In this document: positions 1 to 9,448 of the stretch, one piece after another
How the letters are laid out: every line of letters begins with the position of its first letter
Position numbering within the stretch: position 1 is the first letter of the stretch
Assembly (NCBI GenBank): GCA_018816345.1
Contig: JAHIWG010000012.1
Location: forward strand, 1-64,000
Length of the DNA stretch: 64,000 nt
Direction of reading: 5' to 3'
Origin: Spirochaetota bacterium
Lineage (GTDB): Bacteria > Spirochaetota > Spirochaetia > Treponematales > UBA12059
Position numbers and translations under genes: made by a program
The notes under the pieces: model-generated
What the model was told of the DNA's origin: nothing
The model's database searches: none
Seen by the model: only the letters and a program-made list of their open reading frames with translations

Positions 1-1366
1 GGATGGCGTCGGCCTTGGCGAAGTCCCTGGCCTTCTTCGCCTCTATCCGCTCGGCTATCAAGGCCTCCACCTCGGCCGCCAGGGCGGCGTCGACGGGCGC
101 GGCCTCATCGCGCGCGAGGCCGGCCAGCCCGAGCCCCAGCACGCGGTCCATGTCGAAGGCCGCGCCGAGGGCGTCCGCGGCGGGTACGCCCTGATCCCTG
201 AGCACGCCCCATAGCTCCGCCAGGGCGCGCGGGGTCGAGAGGTCGTCCTCGACGGCGAGCCGGAACGCGTCGAGCCTGGCCCTGGCCGCCGGGCAGAGGG
301 CGTCGGCCGCGGTCGGGCCGGCCCCTCCCGCGGGCACCTTCTCCCGGAGCGCCAGCACCCTGTCGACGAGGGCCTTGCGCGACGCCTTGGCCGAGCCGAG
401 CGCCTCGTACGAGAACTGGAGCTGGGACCGGTAGTGCCCGCCCAGGAGGAAGAACCTATAGTCGAGCGGATCGAAGCCCGCGTCGACGAGGACCTTGAGC
501 GTCAGGAAGCCGCCCTTGGACTTGCTCATCTTGGCCGCGCCCATGACGAGGAATTCGTTATGGATCCAATAGTTGACCCACTTGCTCCCGGTCGCGGCCT
601 CGCTCTGGGCGATCTCGTTGGTATGGTGCACCGGGATATGGTCTATGCCGCCGGCATGGATGTCGAAGCTCTCGCCCAGGTACTTCATACTCATCGCGGA
701 GCACTCGACGTGCCAGCCCGGATAGCCGCGGCCCCAGGGACTGTCCCACTGCAGGGCCTGGTCCTCGAACTTGCTCTTGGTGAACCATAGCACGAAGTCC
801 TGAGGATTGCGCTTATTGCCGTCGACCTCTATACGGGCCCCCGACTGGAGCTCGTCTAGCTTGAGCATGGCGAGCTCGCCGTAGCCGGGGAACTTGGATA
901 CGTCGAAGTAGAGGTTGCCGCCGGCCGAGTAGGTGAAGCCGTTGGCCTCGATGCGCCTTATGAGCTCGATCATGTCGCCGATATGCTCGGTGGCCTTGCA
1001 GACGACGTCGGGGCGGACGATGTTAAGCCTGTCCGTATCGCCGAAGAAGGCGTCGGTATAGTACTGGGCCACCTCGAGGACCGACTTATGCCGTTCCTGG
1101 GCGCTCTTGACCATCTTATCCTCTCCCGAGTCGTCGTCTCCCGAGAGATGGCCCACGTCAGTGATGTTCATCACGTGCTTGACCTCGTAGCCGAGGTAGC
1201 GCAACGACCGGGCGACCACGTCGTCGAAGACGTAGGCGCGAAGATTGCCTATGTGGGCGAAGTTATAGACGGTCGGGCCGCATCCGTAGAAACCTACTTT
1301 TCCCGGCTGTATCGGTTCGAACGCCTGTATGGAACGTCCGAGCGTGTTGTAGAGTCGTAAACCCAT
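1..1366 (-). CDS. cysS: Cysteinyl-tRNA synthetase (partial; C-terminus runs off the window)
   Basis: Manual reverse translation gives [51 protein letters not shown]...[19 protein letters not shown]...[12 protein letters not shown] and KMSKS motifs; RBS gaaaggagg upstream of ATG. Missing from ORF track because no stop in window. Confidence 0.96.
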   Translation of the reverse strand, partial: MGLRLYNTLGRSIQAFEPIQPGKVGFYGCGPTVYNFAHIGNLRAYVFDDVVARSLRYLGYEVKHVMNITDVGHLSGDDDSGEDKMVKSAQERHKSVLEVAQYYTDAFFGDTDRLNIVRPDVVCKATEHIGDMIELIRRIEANGFTYSAGGNLYFDVSKFPGYGELAMLKLDELQSGARIEVDGNKRNPQDFVLWFTKSKFEDQALQWDSPWGRGYPGWHVECSAMSMKYLGESFDIHAGGIDHIPVHHTNEIAQSEAATGSKWVNYWIHNEFLVMGAAKMSKSKGGFLTLKVLVDAGFDPLDYRFFLLGGHYRSQLQFSYEALGSAKASRKALVDRVLALREKVPAGGAGPTAADALCPAARARLDAFRLAVEDDLSTPRALAELWGVLRDQGVPAADALGAAFDMDRVLGLGLAGLARDEAAPVDAALAAEVEALIAERIEAKKARDFAKADAI

Positions 1367-1411
1367 GCGGTCCTCCTTTCTAAATATACACTAATGGATA
1401 TCGGGGAGTTC

Positions 1412-1549
1412 AGGCACAGAGACACGGAGAAGACGAGAAGAAAAAGGATAGGATAGTATTAGAGATGGCAGAAGCATGATTGAGCGCACGCTTCGTCTTC
1501 GATTCCATACAATTCCCACCTCATCTTCTCCGTGGCTCGGTGCGAGCCC
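1412..1549. repeat. Inverted-repeat (MITE-like) element copy A, gene-less
   Basis: Left arm GGCACAGAGACACGGAGAAGACGAGAAG (1413-1440), right arm CCTCATCTTCTCCGTGGCTCGGTGCGAG (1519-1546), about 22/28 complementary; shares arm sequence with copies at 6363, 16306, 18121. Confidence 0.8.
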
Positions 1550-1609
1550 TGTATTCCGAGCCATACTCATCTTAACACGTTGCGCATGGTGGGGTACCAT
1601 GCCATCAGC

Positions 1610-2557
1610 ATGACTACACTACGGAAATTCATAGAGAAATGCAATATCGACGCGGATATAGCCTACGACGAGCCGATGGCGCCTCATACGACGTTCCGCA
1701 TAGGCGGCCCCGCCGACGTCTTCGCGAGGCCGAGGACGCCGGAAGCGCTCGCCGCGCTCTTGAAGGCCGCTCGCGACGAGGGCGTCCCCGTAGCCGTCGT
1801 CGGCGGCGGCGCCAACCTCCTCGTCGCCGACGCGGGCGTGCGGGGCGTCGTCGCGTCTACCGAGCTCCTGCGCGGGGCCCGGCCCGACGGCGACGGGAGG
1901 CTGTTCGCGGAGGCCGGCCTGCCCGTGGTCGTCCTCGTCCGCATGGCCATGGAAGCGGGCCTGGCCGGGCTAGAGTTCGCGGCCGGCTTGCCGGGCTCCG
2001 TAGGCGGGGCCGCCTACATGAACGCCCGCTGCTACGAGCGGGAATTCGCCGACGCCCTCGTCCGCGTCGATTACCTCGAGCCGGGTACGTTCCGCCCCGC
2101 GAGCGTCGCCGTCGACCGATCGGCCTGGGCCTACAAGAGGACGCCGTTCATGCCGGACGGCGCCCTCGCCGGCGCGGTCGTCGTCGGGGCGGCCTTCGGG
2201 CTCTCGCCCGGGGACCCGGCCAGCCTCGCCGCCAGGATGGCGGAGCTCGAGGCGGACCGGGCCGCCAAGGGGCACTTCGACTACCCGAGCGCCGGCAGCC
2301 TCTTCAAGAACGACAGGAGCCACGGCAGGCCCGTCGGCCGCATCCTGGACGAGCTCGGGTTCAAGGGGAGGCGCATCGGCGACGCCATGGTCAATCCGAA
2401 GCATGCCAACATCTTCGTGAACGCGGGCGAGGCGAGGGCCTCGGACATGGTCGCCCTTATCGACGAGGCGCGCGCCGCCGCGAGAGCGGCCTTCGGCGTA
2501 GAACTCGAGCCGGAAGTGGCCATGCTAGGATCGTTCCAGCCGCCGGCGCGCGCGTAG
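1610..2557 (+). CDS. murB: UDP-N-acetylmuramate dehydrogenase
   Basis: TTFRIGGPADVFARP...GGGANLLVAD...GLAGLEFAAGLPGSVGGAAYMNA...YPSAGSLFKN; start chosen at MTTLRKFIEK. Confidence 0.95.
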   Translation: MTTLRKFIEKCNIDADIAYDEPMAPHTTFRIGGPADVFARPRTPEALAALLKAARDEGVPVAVVGGGANLLVADAGVRGVVASTELLRGARPDGDGRLFAEAGLPVVVLVRMAMEAGLAGLEFAAGLPGSVGGAAYMNARCYEREFADALVRVDYLEPGTFRPASVAVDRSAWAYKRTPFMPDGALAGAVVVGAAFGLSPGDPASLAARMAELEADRAAKGHFDYPSAGSLFKNDRSHGRPVGRILDELGFKGRRIGDAMVNPKHANIFVNAGEARASDMVALIDEARAAARAAFGVELEPEVAMLGSFQPPARA

Positions 2558-2610
2558 GCGTATCGGGGCTTGCGCTAAGCTCGTCCTTGGCCTAGCCTTA
2601 TAGCACGGCC

Positions 2611-5019
2611 ATGATAGCGGAACTGGAATACCTGCCGCTCCTCGTACCTTTCCTCGCCTATCTAGTCGCCCGGGGGCTCGCCTCGGCGCTAGAGCGTCGG
2701 CTTCCGTCGTGCTCCGCCGCCGCGCTCGCGGCCTTGGGGGCGGCGAGCGCGGCGCTATGGGCAGGGCTCCGGCCCGGAGCCCTCCTCCTCGGCGGGGCCT
2801 ACCCCGCGCTCGCCGACGCGGCCTCCGTCGCCGGGACCATGGCCCTGGGGCTAGGCGCCAGAAGCGTGTCGACCGGCTCGAGGGCGGGTTCCGTGCCCGT
2901 CTCGCCGCGATGGCGCCGAGCGGCCGCGCTCGCCTCGCCGGGCCTGGCGGCGGCGGCCCTCTCGGCCGCGCTCGCCATGGGGCCTGGTTCGCCTGGAGGC
3001 GCCGGCCTCCTATCCGTCGCGCGGGCGGCCGGCTATTTCGCGGCGGCCCTCTGGCTCTCGGGCGGACCGGGCGGAGCGGGCGGACCGGGCGGACCGGGTA
3101 CGATCGCCGCGATAGCGGCCATGACGCTAGCCTCCACCCCGTGGCGGGCATCGGCCGCGCTAGTCGCCCTAGGCCTGGGCGTCGCCATGGCCGCCGCCTC
3201 CCGGCTCGAGCGCGGCCGGCACGGGCCGGGGCTGCCGTTCCCGCTCCTATCGCCGGCTCTCTCCGTGGCGCTCCTATGGGCCCTGCGGACGGCGGGCCTC
3301 CCATGGCCGGCCGCCGGCCTCGTCGCCGGCTACTCGCTCCTCTTCCAGCGCCGCAGCGCCGACGGGAAAGCCTTCGCTACGCCTGCGCGCGTCTCCGCGG
3401 GATCGATGCGCAGGGCGGCCTCCAAGGAGGCCGGCTACGCCCTCGCCTTCGTGGCGGGGCTCGGGGCGTGGCAGGGCGTCGCCGCGGGCGAATGGCCCTC
3501 GGCGCTCGCGGTCTGCGTCGCCTTTCTCGCGTCGTCGGCCGTAAGAGCGGCGCTATCAGGTTCCGGGAGCTCCTTCCTCCCCGTCGGGGCCGCGGCCTTC
3601 GCGGCGCTGATCGCCGCCGAGCGGGCCGGCCTCGCGAGCGGCGGGGCTACGGCCGGCATGGCCTTGGCGTACCTGGTAGCCGTCCCGCTATCGAGAGGCC
3701 GCGCGATGGCGGCCCTCGTCCCGACCGTGCGCTCGCCGGTCAAGGCGATCGTCGGCGTACCGGCCAGCGGCCCGACGCTCGAGGCGCTGTCGTTCGCCCA
3801 GGCTATCGGCGAGAGGGGCTCCTCGATCAGGGCCGCGTGCGTGTCCCCGACGGACGGCACCTCGCCTAGCCCGGGCGAGGCGGAGGACGCGCTAATACGA
3901 TGCGTGGCGGCGGGCGCCTCGGCGGAGATACCGGTACTACCGTCGGTAGTCGTCTCGTCGAGCGTCCCGGACGGGCTGGCGAGGGCGGCCCTCGAGAGGC
4001 GCGCCGACGCGGTCATACTCGAGATGCAAGCCGGCTTCCGCCCCGTCGTCGCCGGGCAGGGCCCCGTCGCCGCTAATAGGAAGCGGACCCTCGAAGGGCT
4101 GCTCGACGCGTTCTCCGGCTCGGTGATAGCCCTCGGCGGGTCGCGCCCCATCTCGTCGGCCCAGCGGCTCGTAGCCATGACGGTGGCCGGGGCGGAGACC
4201 GTCCCGGGATTCGCCCAGGCGCTCGAGGCGACGAGCCGGGCCTGGGGACGCCCCGGGTCGTCGATGAGGGGCGTGATGATAGGGGCCCCGGCGTCGGCCC
4301 TGGTCGACGCATCGGCCGGCCTCCTGGACGAGCGGGCTACCGTCGCCGTCGACTCGTGGAGGGACGCCGCGGCGATAGTCGACGAGCGCTCGTCCCAGGA
4401 CACCGCCTTCGTGGTTTTCTCCTCGCGGCCGGGCGCGGAGGCGTGGAACCCCGGTCACGAGCGCCTGCCCGTAGTCCTGGAATCCGCCTACCCCGGGTCC
4501 GCCCTCGCCGTGTGGTTCCTGCCCCGGGCGGTCCGTCCCGACGCGCCTGGCGACGACCTGGCCTCGGCGACGGGCCCGGACGAACGACGCTGGCCCCCTA
4601 TAGTCGCCGCGGCCTTCTCGTCGGGCAGGATACAGACCGGCATGCGCGAGGCGGCCCTCGTCGACGCCATCAGGCGCCTGACCGACTCGGTCTTCCCGGG
4701 CGACAGAGGCGCGGCCGGACGGCTGGCCTCGGAGTTCTCCGGCATCGCGCGAACGGAGCCGATAGAGCTGGCCGCGGGCGTGCTCCTGCTCCACGCCAGG
4801 GCTTCCGGACTCGTCGAGCCGACGCTGGCTATAGGCGCCAGGCCCTCGGGCTGGCCGCTCGTCGCCCTGTCGTCCCCCGTGAGGATAGCCGTGGCCCTCG
4901 TGTCGCCGGTGGATTCCGGCCCCGAGGCGCACCTGGAGGCGCTTACCCAGATAGCGACCGCGTTCCGGAACCAGGGCCTGGCCGACAGGCTCCTCTCGCC
5001 GCCCGATTCTTCCCTATAG
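2611..5019 (+). CDS. Multi-domain membrane protein: hydrophobic transporter-like N-terminus, USP-like middle, PTS EIIA(fructose-type)-like C-terminus
   Basis: Many hydrophobic segments to ~aa 380, then PVKAIVGVPASGPTLEALSFAQAI (USP-like), then GVLLLHARASGLVEPTLAIGARPSGWPLVALSSPVRIAVALVSPVD (EIIA-2-like). Confidence 0.6.
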   Translation: MIAELEYLPLLVPFLAYLVARGLASALERRLPSCSAAALAALGAASAALWAGLRPGALLLGGAYPALADAASVAGTMALGLGARSVSTGSRAGSVPVSPRWRRAAALASPGLAAAALSAALAMGPGSPGGAGLLSVARAAGYFAAALWLSGGPGGAGGPGGPGTIAAIAAMTLASTPWRASAALVALGLGVAMAAASRLERGRHGPGLPFPLLSPALSVALLWALRTAGLPWPAAGLVAGYSLLFQRRSADGKAFATPARVSAGSMRRAASKEAGYALAFVAGLGAWQGVAAGEWPSALAVCVAFLASSAVRAALSGSGSSFLPVGAAAFAALIAAERAGLASGGATAGMALAYLVAVPLSRGRAMAALVPTVRSPVKAIVGVPASGPTLEALSFAQAIGERGSSIRAACVSPTDGTSPSPGEAEDALIRCVAAGASAEIPVLPSVVVSSSVPDGLARAALERRADAVILEMQAGFRPVVAGQGPVAANRKRTLEGLLDAFSGSVIALGGSRPISSAQRLVAMTVAGAETVPGFAQALEATSRAWGRPGSSMRGVMIGAPASALVDASAGLLDERATVAVDSWRDAAAIVDERSSQDTAFVVFSSRPGAEAWNPGHERLPVVLESAYPGSALAVWFLPRAVRPDAPGDDLASATGPDERRWPPIVAAAFSSGRIQTGMREAALVDAIRRLTDSVFPGDRGAAGRLASEFSGIARTEPIELAAGVLLLHARASGLVEPTLAIGARPSGWPLVALSSPVRIAVALVSPVDSGPEAHLEALTQIATAFRNQGLADRLLSPPDSSL

Positions 5020-5075
5020 GGAGAAACGACGCGATCGCTTGATAATACGCGGAAGCGGGGGCATACTGCTTCGCT

Positions 5076-6335
5076 ATGAAAGATTACGCCGCCATACTAG
5101 CAAGGCCGCATACGGCCGAGACGATCGACAGGCTCGTGCGTTACGCCAAGATAGAGACCACGAGCGACCGCCATGCAGACGTCATACCGTCGACCCCCTC
5201 CCAATGGAACCTCGCGAGGCTGCTCGAGGCAGAGCTCAAGGGACTGGGCGTCTCGGACGTCTCGATAGACGAGCACTGCTTCGTCGTCGCCCGCGTACCC
5301 GCGACCAAGGGCTGCGAGAAGAGGCCGACGATAGGGCTCATGGCCCACCTCGACACCTCGAGCGAGGTCTCTGGAGCCGACGTCAAGCCGCGCGTGATAC
5401 GTGACTACGACGGCAAGGCCCTCCCCCTGTCCGCGGGCTGGACCCTCGACCCCGCCGAGTTCCTCGAGCTCAAGGAGTACGTGGGCGATACGCTCGTCGT
5501 CACCGACGGCACGACCCTCCTCGGCGCCGACGACAAGAGCGGGATAGCGATCGTGATGACCGCCGTCGCCGCGGCGCTCAAGGACCCGGCCCTGGCCCAC
5601 GGGCCCCTGGTCGTCATCTTCTCGCCCGACGAGGAGACGGGCAAGGGCATGGACGGCTTCCCCGCTGACAAGGTGAGGATGGACGCGTGCTACACCTTCG
5701 ACGGCGGGCGCGGCGGGGAGATAGAGTCCGAGTGCTTCACCGCCTACGAGGCCAAGCTGTCGTTCGCCGGCAAGTCGGCCCACCCCGGCTACGCCCGCGG
5801 CGTCATGGCCAACGCCGTCTCGATGGCCGCCAGCCTCGTCGCGATGCTGCCGCGCAGCGAGAGCCCCGAGGCCACCGACGGCTGGTTCGGCTACTACTAC
5901 GCGCACGAGATACACGGCGGCGTGGAGACGGCCAACGTCGACGTGCTGCTCCGCGACTTCACCGACGAGGGCATGGCCCGCAGGCAGGAGACTATACGGG
6001 CGCTCGCCGCCGCGGTCGAGGCCCAGTTCCCCGGCGGCAAGGTATCCGTCGATATGCGCAAGCAGTATCTCAATATGAAGAAGAAGCTGGACGCCAGCCC
6101 GAAGGTCCTCGAGCTGCTCTACGAGGCGGCCCGCAAGGCCGGGGCGGAGCCGTACTCCAAGCCCATACGCGGCGGCACCGACGGCGCCCGGCTAACGGAG
6201 ATGGGCGTGCCTACCCCCAACATCTTCGCCGGCATGCACAATTTCCACGGCCGCCACGAGTGGGCCAGCGCCGCCGAGATGGTGCTAGCCGTAGACACCA
6301 CCCTGGAGCTCATTAAACTCTGGTCGAAGGCCTGA
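5076..6335 (+). CDS. pepT: Peptidase T (tripeptide aminopeptidase, M20)
   Basis: GLMAHLDTSSEVSGADVKP, LGADDKSGIA, FSPDEETGKGMD, TFDGGRGGEIESECF, IRGGTDGARLTEMGVPTPNIFAGMHNFHGRHEW. Confidence 0.95.
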   Translation: MKDYAAILARPHTAETIDRLVRYAKIETTSDRHADVIPSTPSQWNLARLLEAELKGLGVSDVSIDEHCFVVARVPATKGCEKRPTIGLMAHLDTSSEVSGADVKPRVIRDYDGKALPLSAGWTLDPAEFLELKEYVGDTLVVTDGTTLLGADDKSGIAIVMTAVAAALKDPALAHGPLVVIFSPDEETGKGMDGFPADKVRMDACYTFDGGRGGEIESECFTAYEAKLSFAGKSAHPGYARGVMANAVSMAASLVAMLPRSESPEATDGWFGYYYAHEIHGGVETANVDVLLRDFTDEGMARRQETIRALAAAVEAQFPGGKVSVDMRKQYLNMKKKLDASPKVLELLYEAARKAGAEPYSKPIRGGTDGARLTEMGVPTPNIFAGMHNFHGRHEWASAAEMVLAVDTTLELIKLWSKA

Positions 6336-6362
6336 TACGGGAGTGAACGTATCTTGATTATC

Positions 6363-6496
6363 GGCGCAGAGACGCGGAGATGATGGGAATTAGGAAAGTC
6401 TAATAGCGCCGGAAAGTTAAGGGAGGGGAGCGGATCAGCCATGAACCGCTCCCCTCCCGCGTACTTTACCTCATCGTCTCCGTGTCCCTGCGTTCG
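6363..6496. repeat. Inverted-repeat (MITE-like) element copy B, gene-less, with internal 13-bp perfect hairpin
   Basis: Left arm GGCGCAGAGACGCGGAGATGATGGG (6363-6387), right arm CCTCATCGTCTCCGTGTCCCTGCG (6469-6492); inner stem GGGAGGGGAGCGG (6421-6433)/CCGCTCCCCTCCC (6446-6458). Confidence 0.8.
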
Positions 6497-6524
6497 AATT
6501 GCCTGGGGCTAATCTTTTTTCCAA

Positions 6525-7703
6525 TCAACGCTCGACGCACATCGCTACGCCCATGCCGCCGCCTATGCAGAGGGTGGCCAGGCCTTTCTTGGCGCCGCGC
6601 CGCTTCATCTCGTGGAGCAGGGTGACGAGTATGCGGGCGCCCGACGCGCCGATGGGGTGGCCGAGCGCAATGGCTCCTCCGTTGACGTTGACGCGGGCCA
6701 TGTCGAAGCGGAGCTCCTTGGCCACCGACAGCGCCTGGGATGCGAAGGCCTCGTTGGCCTCGATGAGCTCGACCTCCTCCAGGCTCCAGCCCGCCCTCCT
6801 GAGCGCCAGGCGAACGGCCTCCACGGGGCCTATGCCCATGATCGCCGGGTCGCAGCCGTGCCAGCCGTACGAGACGACGCGCGCGAGCGGCGTGTAGCCC
6901 TTCGCCTTGACGGCGTCCTCGCCGGCGACTATGAGCGCCGCGGCGCCGTCGTTGATGCCGGAGGCGTTGCCCGCGGTTACGGTGCCGTCGGGCTTGAAAG
7001 CCGGGCGCAGCTTCCCGAGGGCGTCGGCGGTAACGCCCGCGCGGGGGAACTCGTCGGTATCGACGACGACGGGGTCGCCCTTCTTCTGGGGCAGGACGAC
7101 TGGAACGATCTCGTCGGCGAACCTGCCCGCCTTCATCGCGGCCTCGGCCCTGTTCTGGCTCCCCGCGGCGAACTCGTCCTGCTCGCGACGTGAGAGCGAG
7201 TACTTCGCGGCCAGGTTCTCGGCGGTGATGCCCATGTGGTAGCCGCCGAACGCGTCGGTCAGGCCCTCGTAGACCATGGAATCGATGATCTCCCCGTTGC
7301 CCATCCTATAGCCGTTACGCGCCTGCCTAAGGAGATAGGGAGCCTGGCTCATGTTCTCGGTTCCGCCCGCGAGCACGACCGAGGCGTCGCCGGCCTTGAC
7401 GGCCTGGGCCCCGGCTGCGACGGCGCGGAGCCCTGAGCCGCAGACCATGTTGATGGTCAGGGCCGTACGCTCCAGGGGCAGGCCCGCCTTCACGACGACC
7501 TGCCGCGCTACGTTCTGGCCGAGGCCGGCCTGGAGCACGCAGCCGAGCACGGCCTCGTCGATATCGGCCGGCGCCGCGCCGGCGCGCTCCATGGCGGCAG
7601 TCGCGGCAATCCTTCCTAGCTCGACGGGGCTCACGCCCGCCAGGGCCCCGTTAAAACTACCGATAGCCGTTCGCGCGGCCCCAACGATAAAGACGTCTTT
7701 CAT
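6525..7703 (-). CDS. Acetyl-CoA C-acetyltransferase (thiolase)
   Basis: [21 protein letters not shown]...[11 protein letters not shown]...[20 protein letters not shown]...[10 protein letters not shown]. Confidence 0.95.
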   Translation of the reverse strand: MKDVFIVGAARTAIGSFNGALAGVSPVELGRIAATAAMERAGAAPADIDEAVLGCVLQAGLGQNVARQVVVKAGLPLERTALTINMVCGSGLRAVAAGAQAVKAGDASVVLAGGTENMSQAPYLLRQARNGYRMGNGEIIDSMVYEGLTDAFGGYHMGITAENLAAKYSLSRREQDEFAAGSQNRAEAAMKAGRFADEIVPVVLPQKKGDPVVVDTDEFPRAGVTADALGKLRPAFKPDGTVTAGNASGINDGAAALIVAGEDAVKAKGYTPLARVVSYGWHGCDPAIMGIGPVEAVRLALRRAGWSLEEVELIEANEAFASQALSVAKELRFDMARVNVNGGAIALGHPIGASGARILVTLLHEMKRRGAKKGLATLCIGGGMGVAMCVER

Positions 7704-7868
7704 AGAATCCCCCCTAAAAAAATATAGTGAATCACCCCTCATTAATAATACGCTGATAGCCGGACTAAAAGTCCGGCTATCAAGGCTACATCATAGTCCT
7801 ATGCATATCGACGATCCGTCAATAGTAAAATTAGCCCGGGTGCTATAGAGGCCTAAGGCCTCGGGGCC

Positions 7869-8531
7869 TCACTCGAATATCCCGCAATCGTCCGCTACGG
7901 CTATATCGGCGTCGGTGCTCGCGAGTATCCATTCCGGCGTATACGGGGCGAAGCATTCCTCGAGGCGGAATTTCCCGCCCGATACGGAGAAATAGCCGAC
8001 GTCGGTCACGACTATGTCGACCTCGTGGGCGGCCGTCAGAGGCAGTGTGCATAGCCTCTTGAGCTTCGACGCGCCCGACTTCTCGAGATGGGTGGTAGCG
8101 GCTATCACCTTCTTCGATCCGGCGACGAGGTCCATGGCGCCGCCCATCCCGGGCACCATCTTGCCCGGGATCTTATAGTTGGCCAGGTTGCCTTCCTGGT
8201 CTACCTCCAGGACGCCGAGCACGGTGAAGTCGACGTGGCCGCCGCGGATAATGCCGAAGCTCTCGGCCGAGTCGAAGAAGCAGCCGCCCGGCAGCACCGT
8301 AACGGGCATGCCCCCGGCGTTCGTCAGGTCCTTGTCGCCCTTGCCCTTCTCGGGAGCCGGGCCGAGCCCCATCATGCCGTTCTCCGACTGCAGGATGACC
8401 GTGACCTCGGGCGGCACGAAATTGCCGACCATCGTCGGAAGCCCTATGCCGAGGTTGACCACGTCCCCGGAACGGAAGAAGCGGGCTATCCTGCGGGCTA
8501 TTATTTCCTTGTTCTCGACGTATTCTATCAT
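7869..8531 (-). CDS. CoA-transferase subunit B (acetoacetate CoA-transferase type)
   Basis: GDVVNLGIGLPTMVGNF...VILQSENGMMGLGPAP...GGHVDFTVLGVLEVDQEGNLANYKIPGKMVPGMGGAMDLV. Confidence 0.93.
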   Translation of the reverse strand: MIEYVENKEIIARRIARFFRSGDVVNLGIGLPTMVGNFVPPEVTVILQSENGMMGLGPAPEKGKGDKDLTNAGGMPVTVLPGGCFFDSAESFGIIRGGHVDFTVLGVLEVDQEGNLANYKIPGKMVPGMGGAMDLVAGSKKVIAATTHLEKSGASKLKRLCTLPLTAAHEVDIVVTDVGYFSVSGGKFRLEECFAPYTPEWILASTDADIAVADDCGIFE

Positions 8532-8543
8532 TGCGCCCCTCCC

Positions 8544-9218
8544 TTACTCGGCCATTACGATGTAGTCGACGAAGATGCTCGGCGTATGCACCTGGTCCGG
8601 GTCGATGGAGCCGATCGCCACGAGTTCCTCGACCTCGGCTATGACCACGGTACAGGCCGAGGCCATCAGCGGGTTGAAGTTACGGGCCGTCTTGGCGTAG
8701 ACGAGGTTGCCGGCCTCGTCGGCCTTCTTAGCCTTGATGAGGGCCACGTTGCCGGGCAGGGCCTCCTCGAGGAGGAAATCCTTCCCGTTTAGGCGTATCT
8801 TCTGCTTACCCTGCTCCACCTCGGTCCCGACGCCCGTAGGCGTAAGGACGCCGCCGAGGCCGTTGCCCGCCGCGCGGACCCGCTCCGCGAGCGTTCCCTG
8901 CGGCACGAGCAGGACCTCGGACTCGCCGGAGTTCATCTGGCGCTGGGTCTCCGGGTTGGTTCCGATATGGGAGACGATCATCGTCTTGAAGGCCTTCTGC
9001 TTGATGAGGGGAGCCGGCCCCGTGGAGCGGCCTTTTTCCTCGTTGAAGATGCCGGTATCGTTGCAGACGAGCGTCAGGCCCTTAGTACCGGCGGCGACGA
9101 GCGCCTTGACGATGGCGTCCGGGCAGCCGCATCCGAGGAACCCGCCCAGGTGGACGACGTCGCCCGGCCGAATCTTGGCGGCCGCCTCGTCCGCCCGTAT
9201 CACTGGCTTCTTGATCAT
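8544..9218 (-). CDS. CoA-transferase subunit A
   Basis: GDVVHLGGFLGCGCPDAIVKAL...GGVLTPTGVGTEVEQGKQ...ALIKAKKADEAGNLVY. Confidence 0.92.
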   Translation of the reverse strand: MIKKPVIRADEAAAKIRPGDVVHLGGFLGCGCPDAIVKALVAAGTKGLTLVCNDTGIFNEEKGRSTGPAPLIKQKAFKTMIVSHIGTNPETQRQMNSGESEVLLVPQGTLAERVRAAGNGLGGVLTPTGVGTEVEQGKQKIRLNGKDFLLEEALPGNVALIKAKKADEAGNLVYAKTARNFNPLMASACTVVIAEVEELVAIGSIDPDQVHTPSIFVDYIVMAE

Positions 9219-9448
9219 GATGTACCTCCGATTGCGTTCGCCGGCGGCCGCGCCGGCGCGCTCGACCCCGTATATCCTAGACGGAAGGACTATAGCACGG
9301 CCTCCGGCCGGCGTGAAGCGCGGACCGCCGGGGCAGAAAAAGGACGGCCGCGCGTTCGCGCGGCCGTCCGGAATTCCTCGTGCTCGGCGCGGAGCCCTAG
9401 CGGCCGGGGCCGCGCTCGGCGGCTCTCGGACCGCGCGGGGCCCTAGCC

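Noticed and set aside
1391-1600. 69-aa minus ORF inside element copy A
   Set aside because: Spans repeat arms and has no similarity to the GxxExxY protein; likely chance.
1639-2595. 318-aa Arg-rich ORF overlapping murB
   Set aside because: Out-of-frame, Arg-rich reading of murB; no RBS or domain support.
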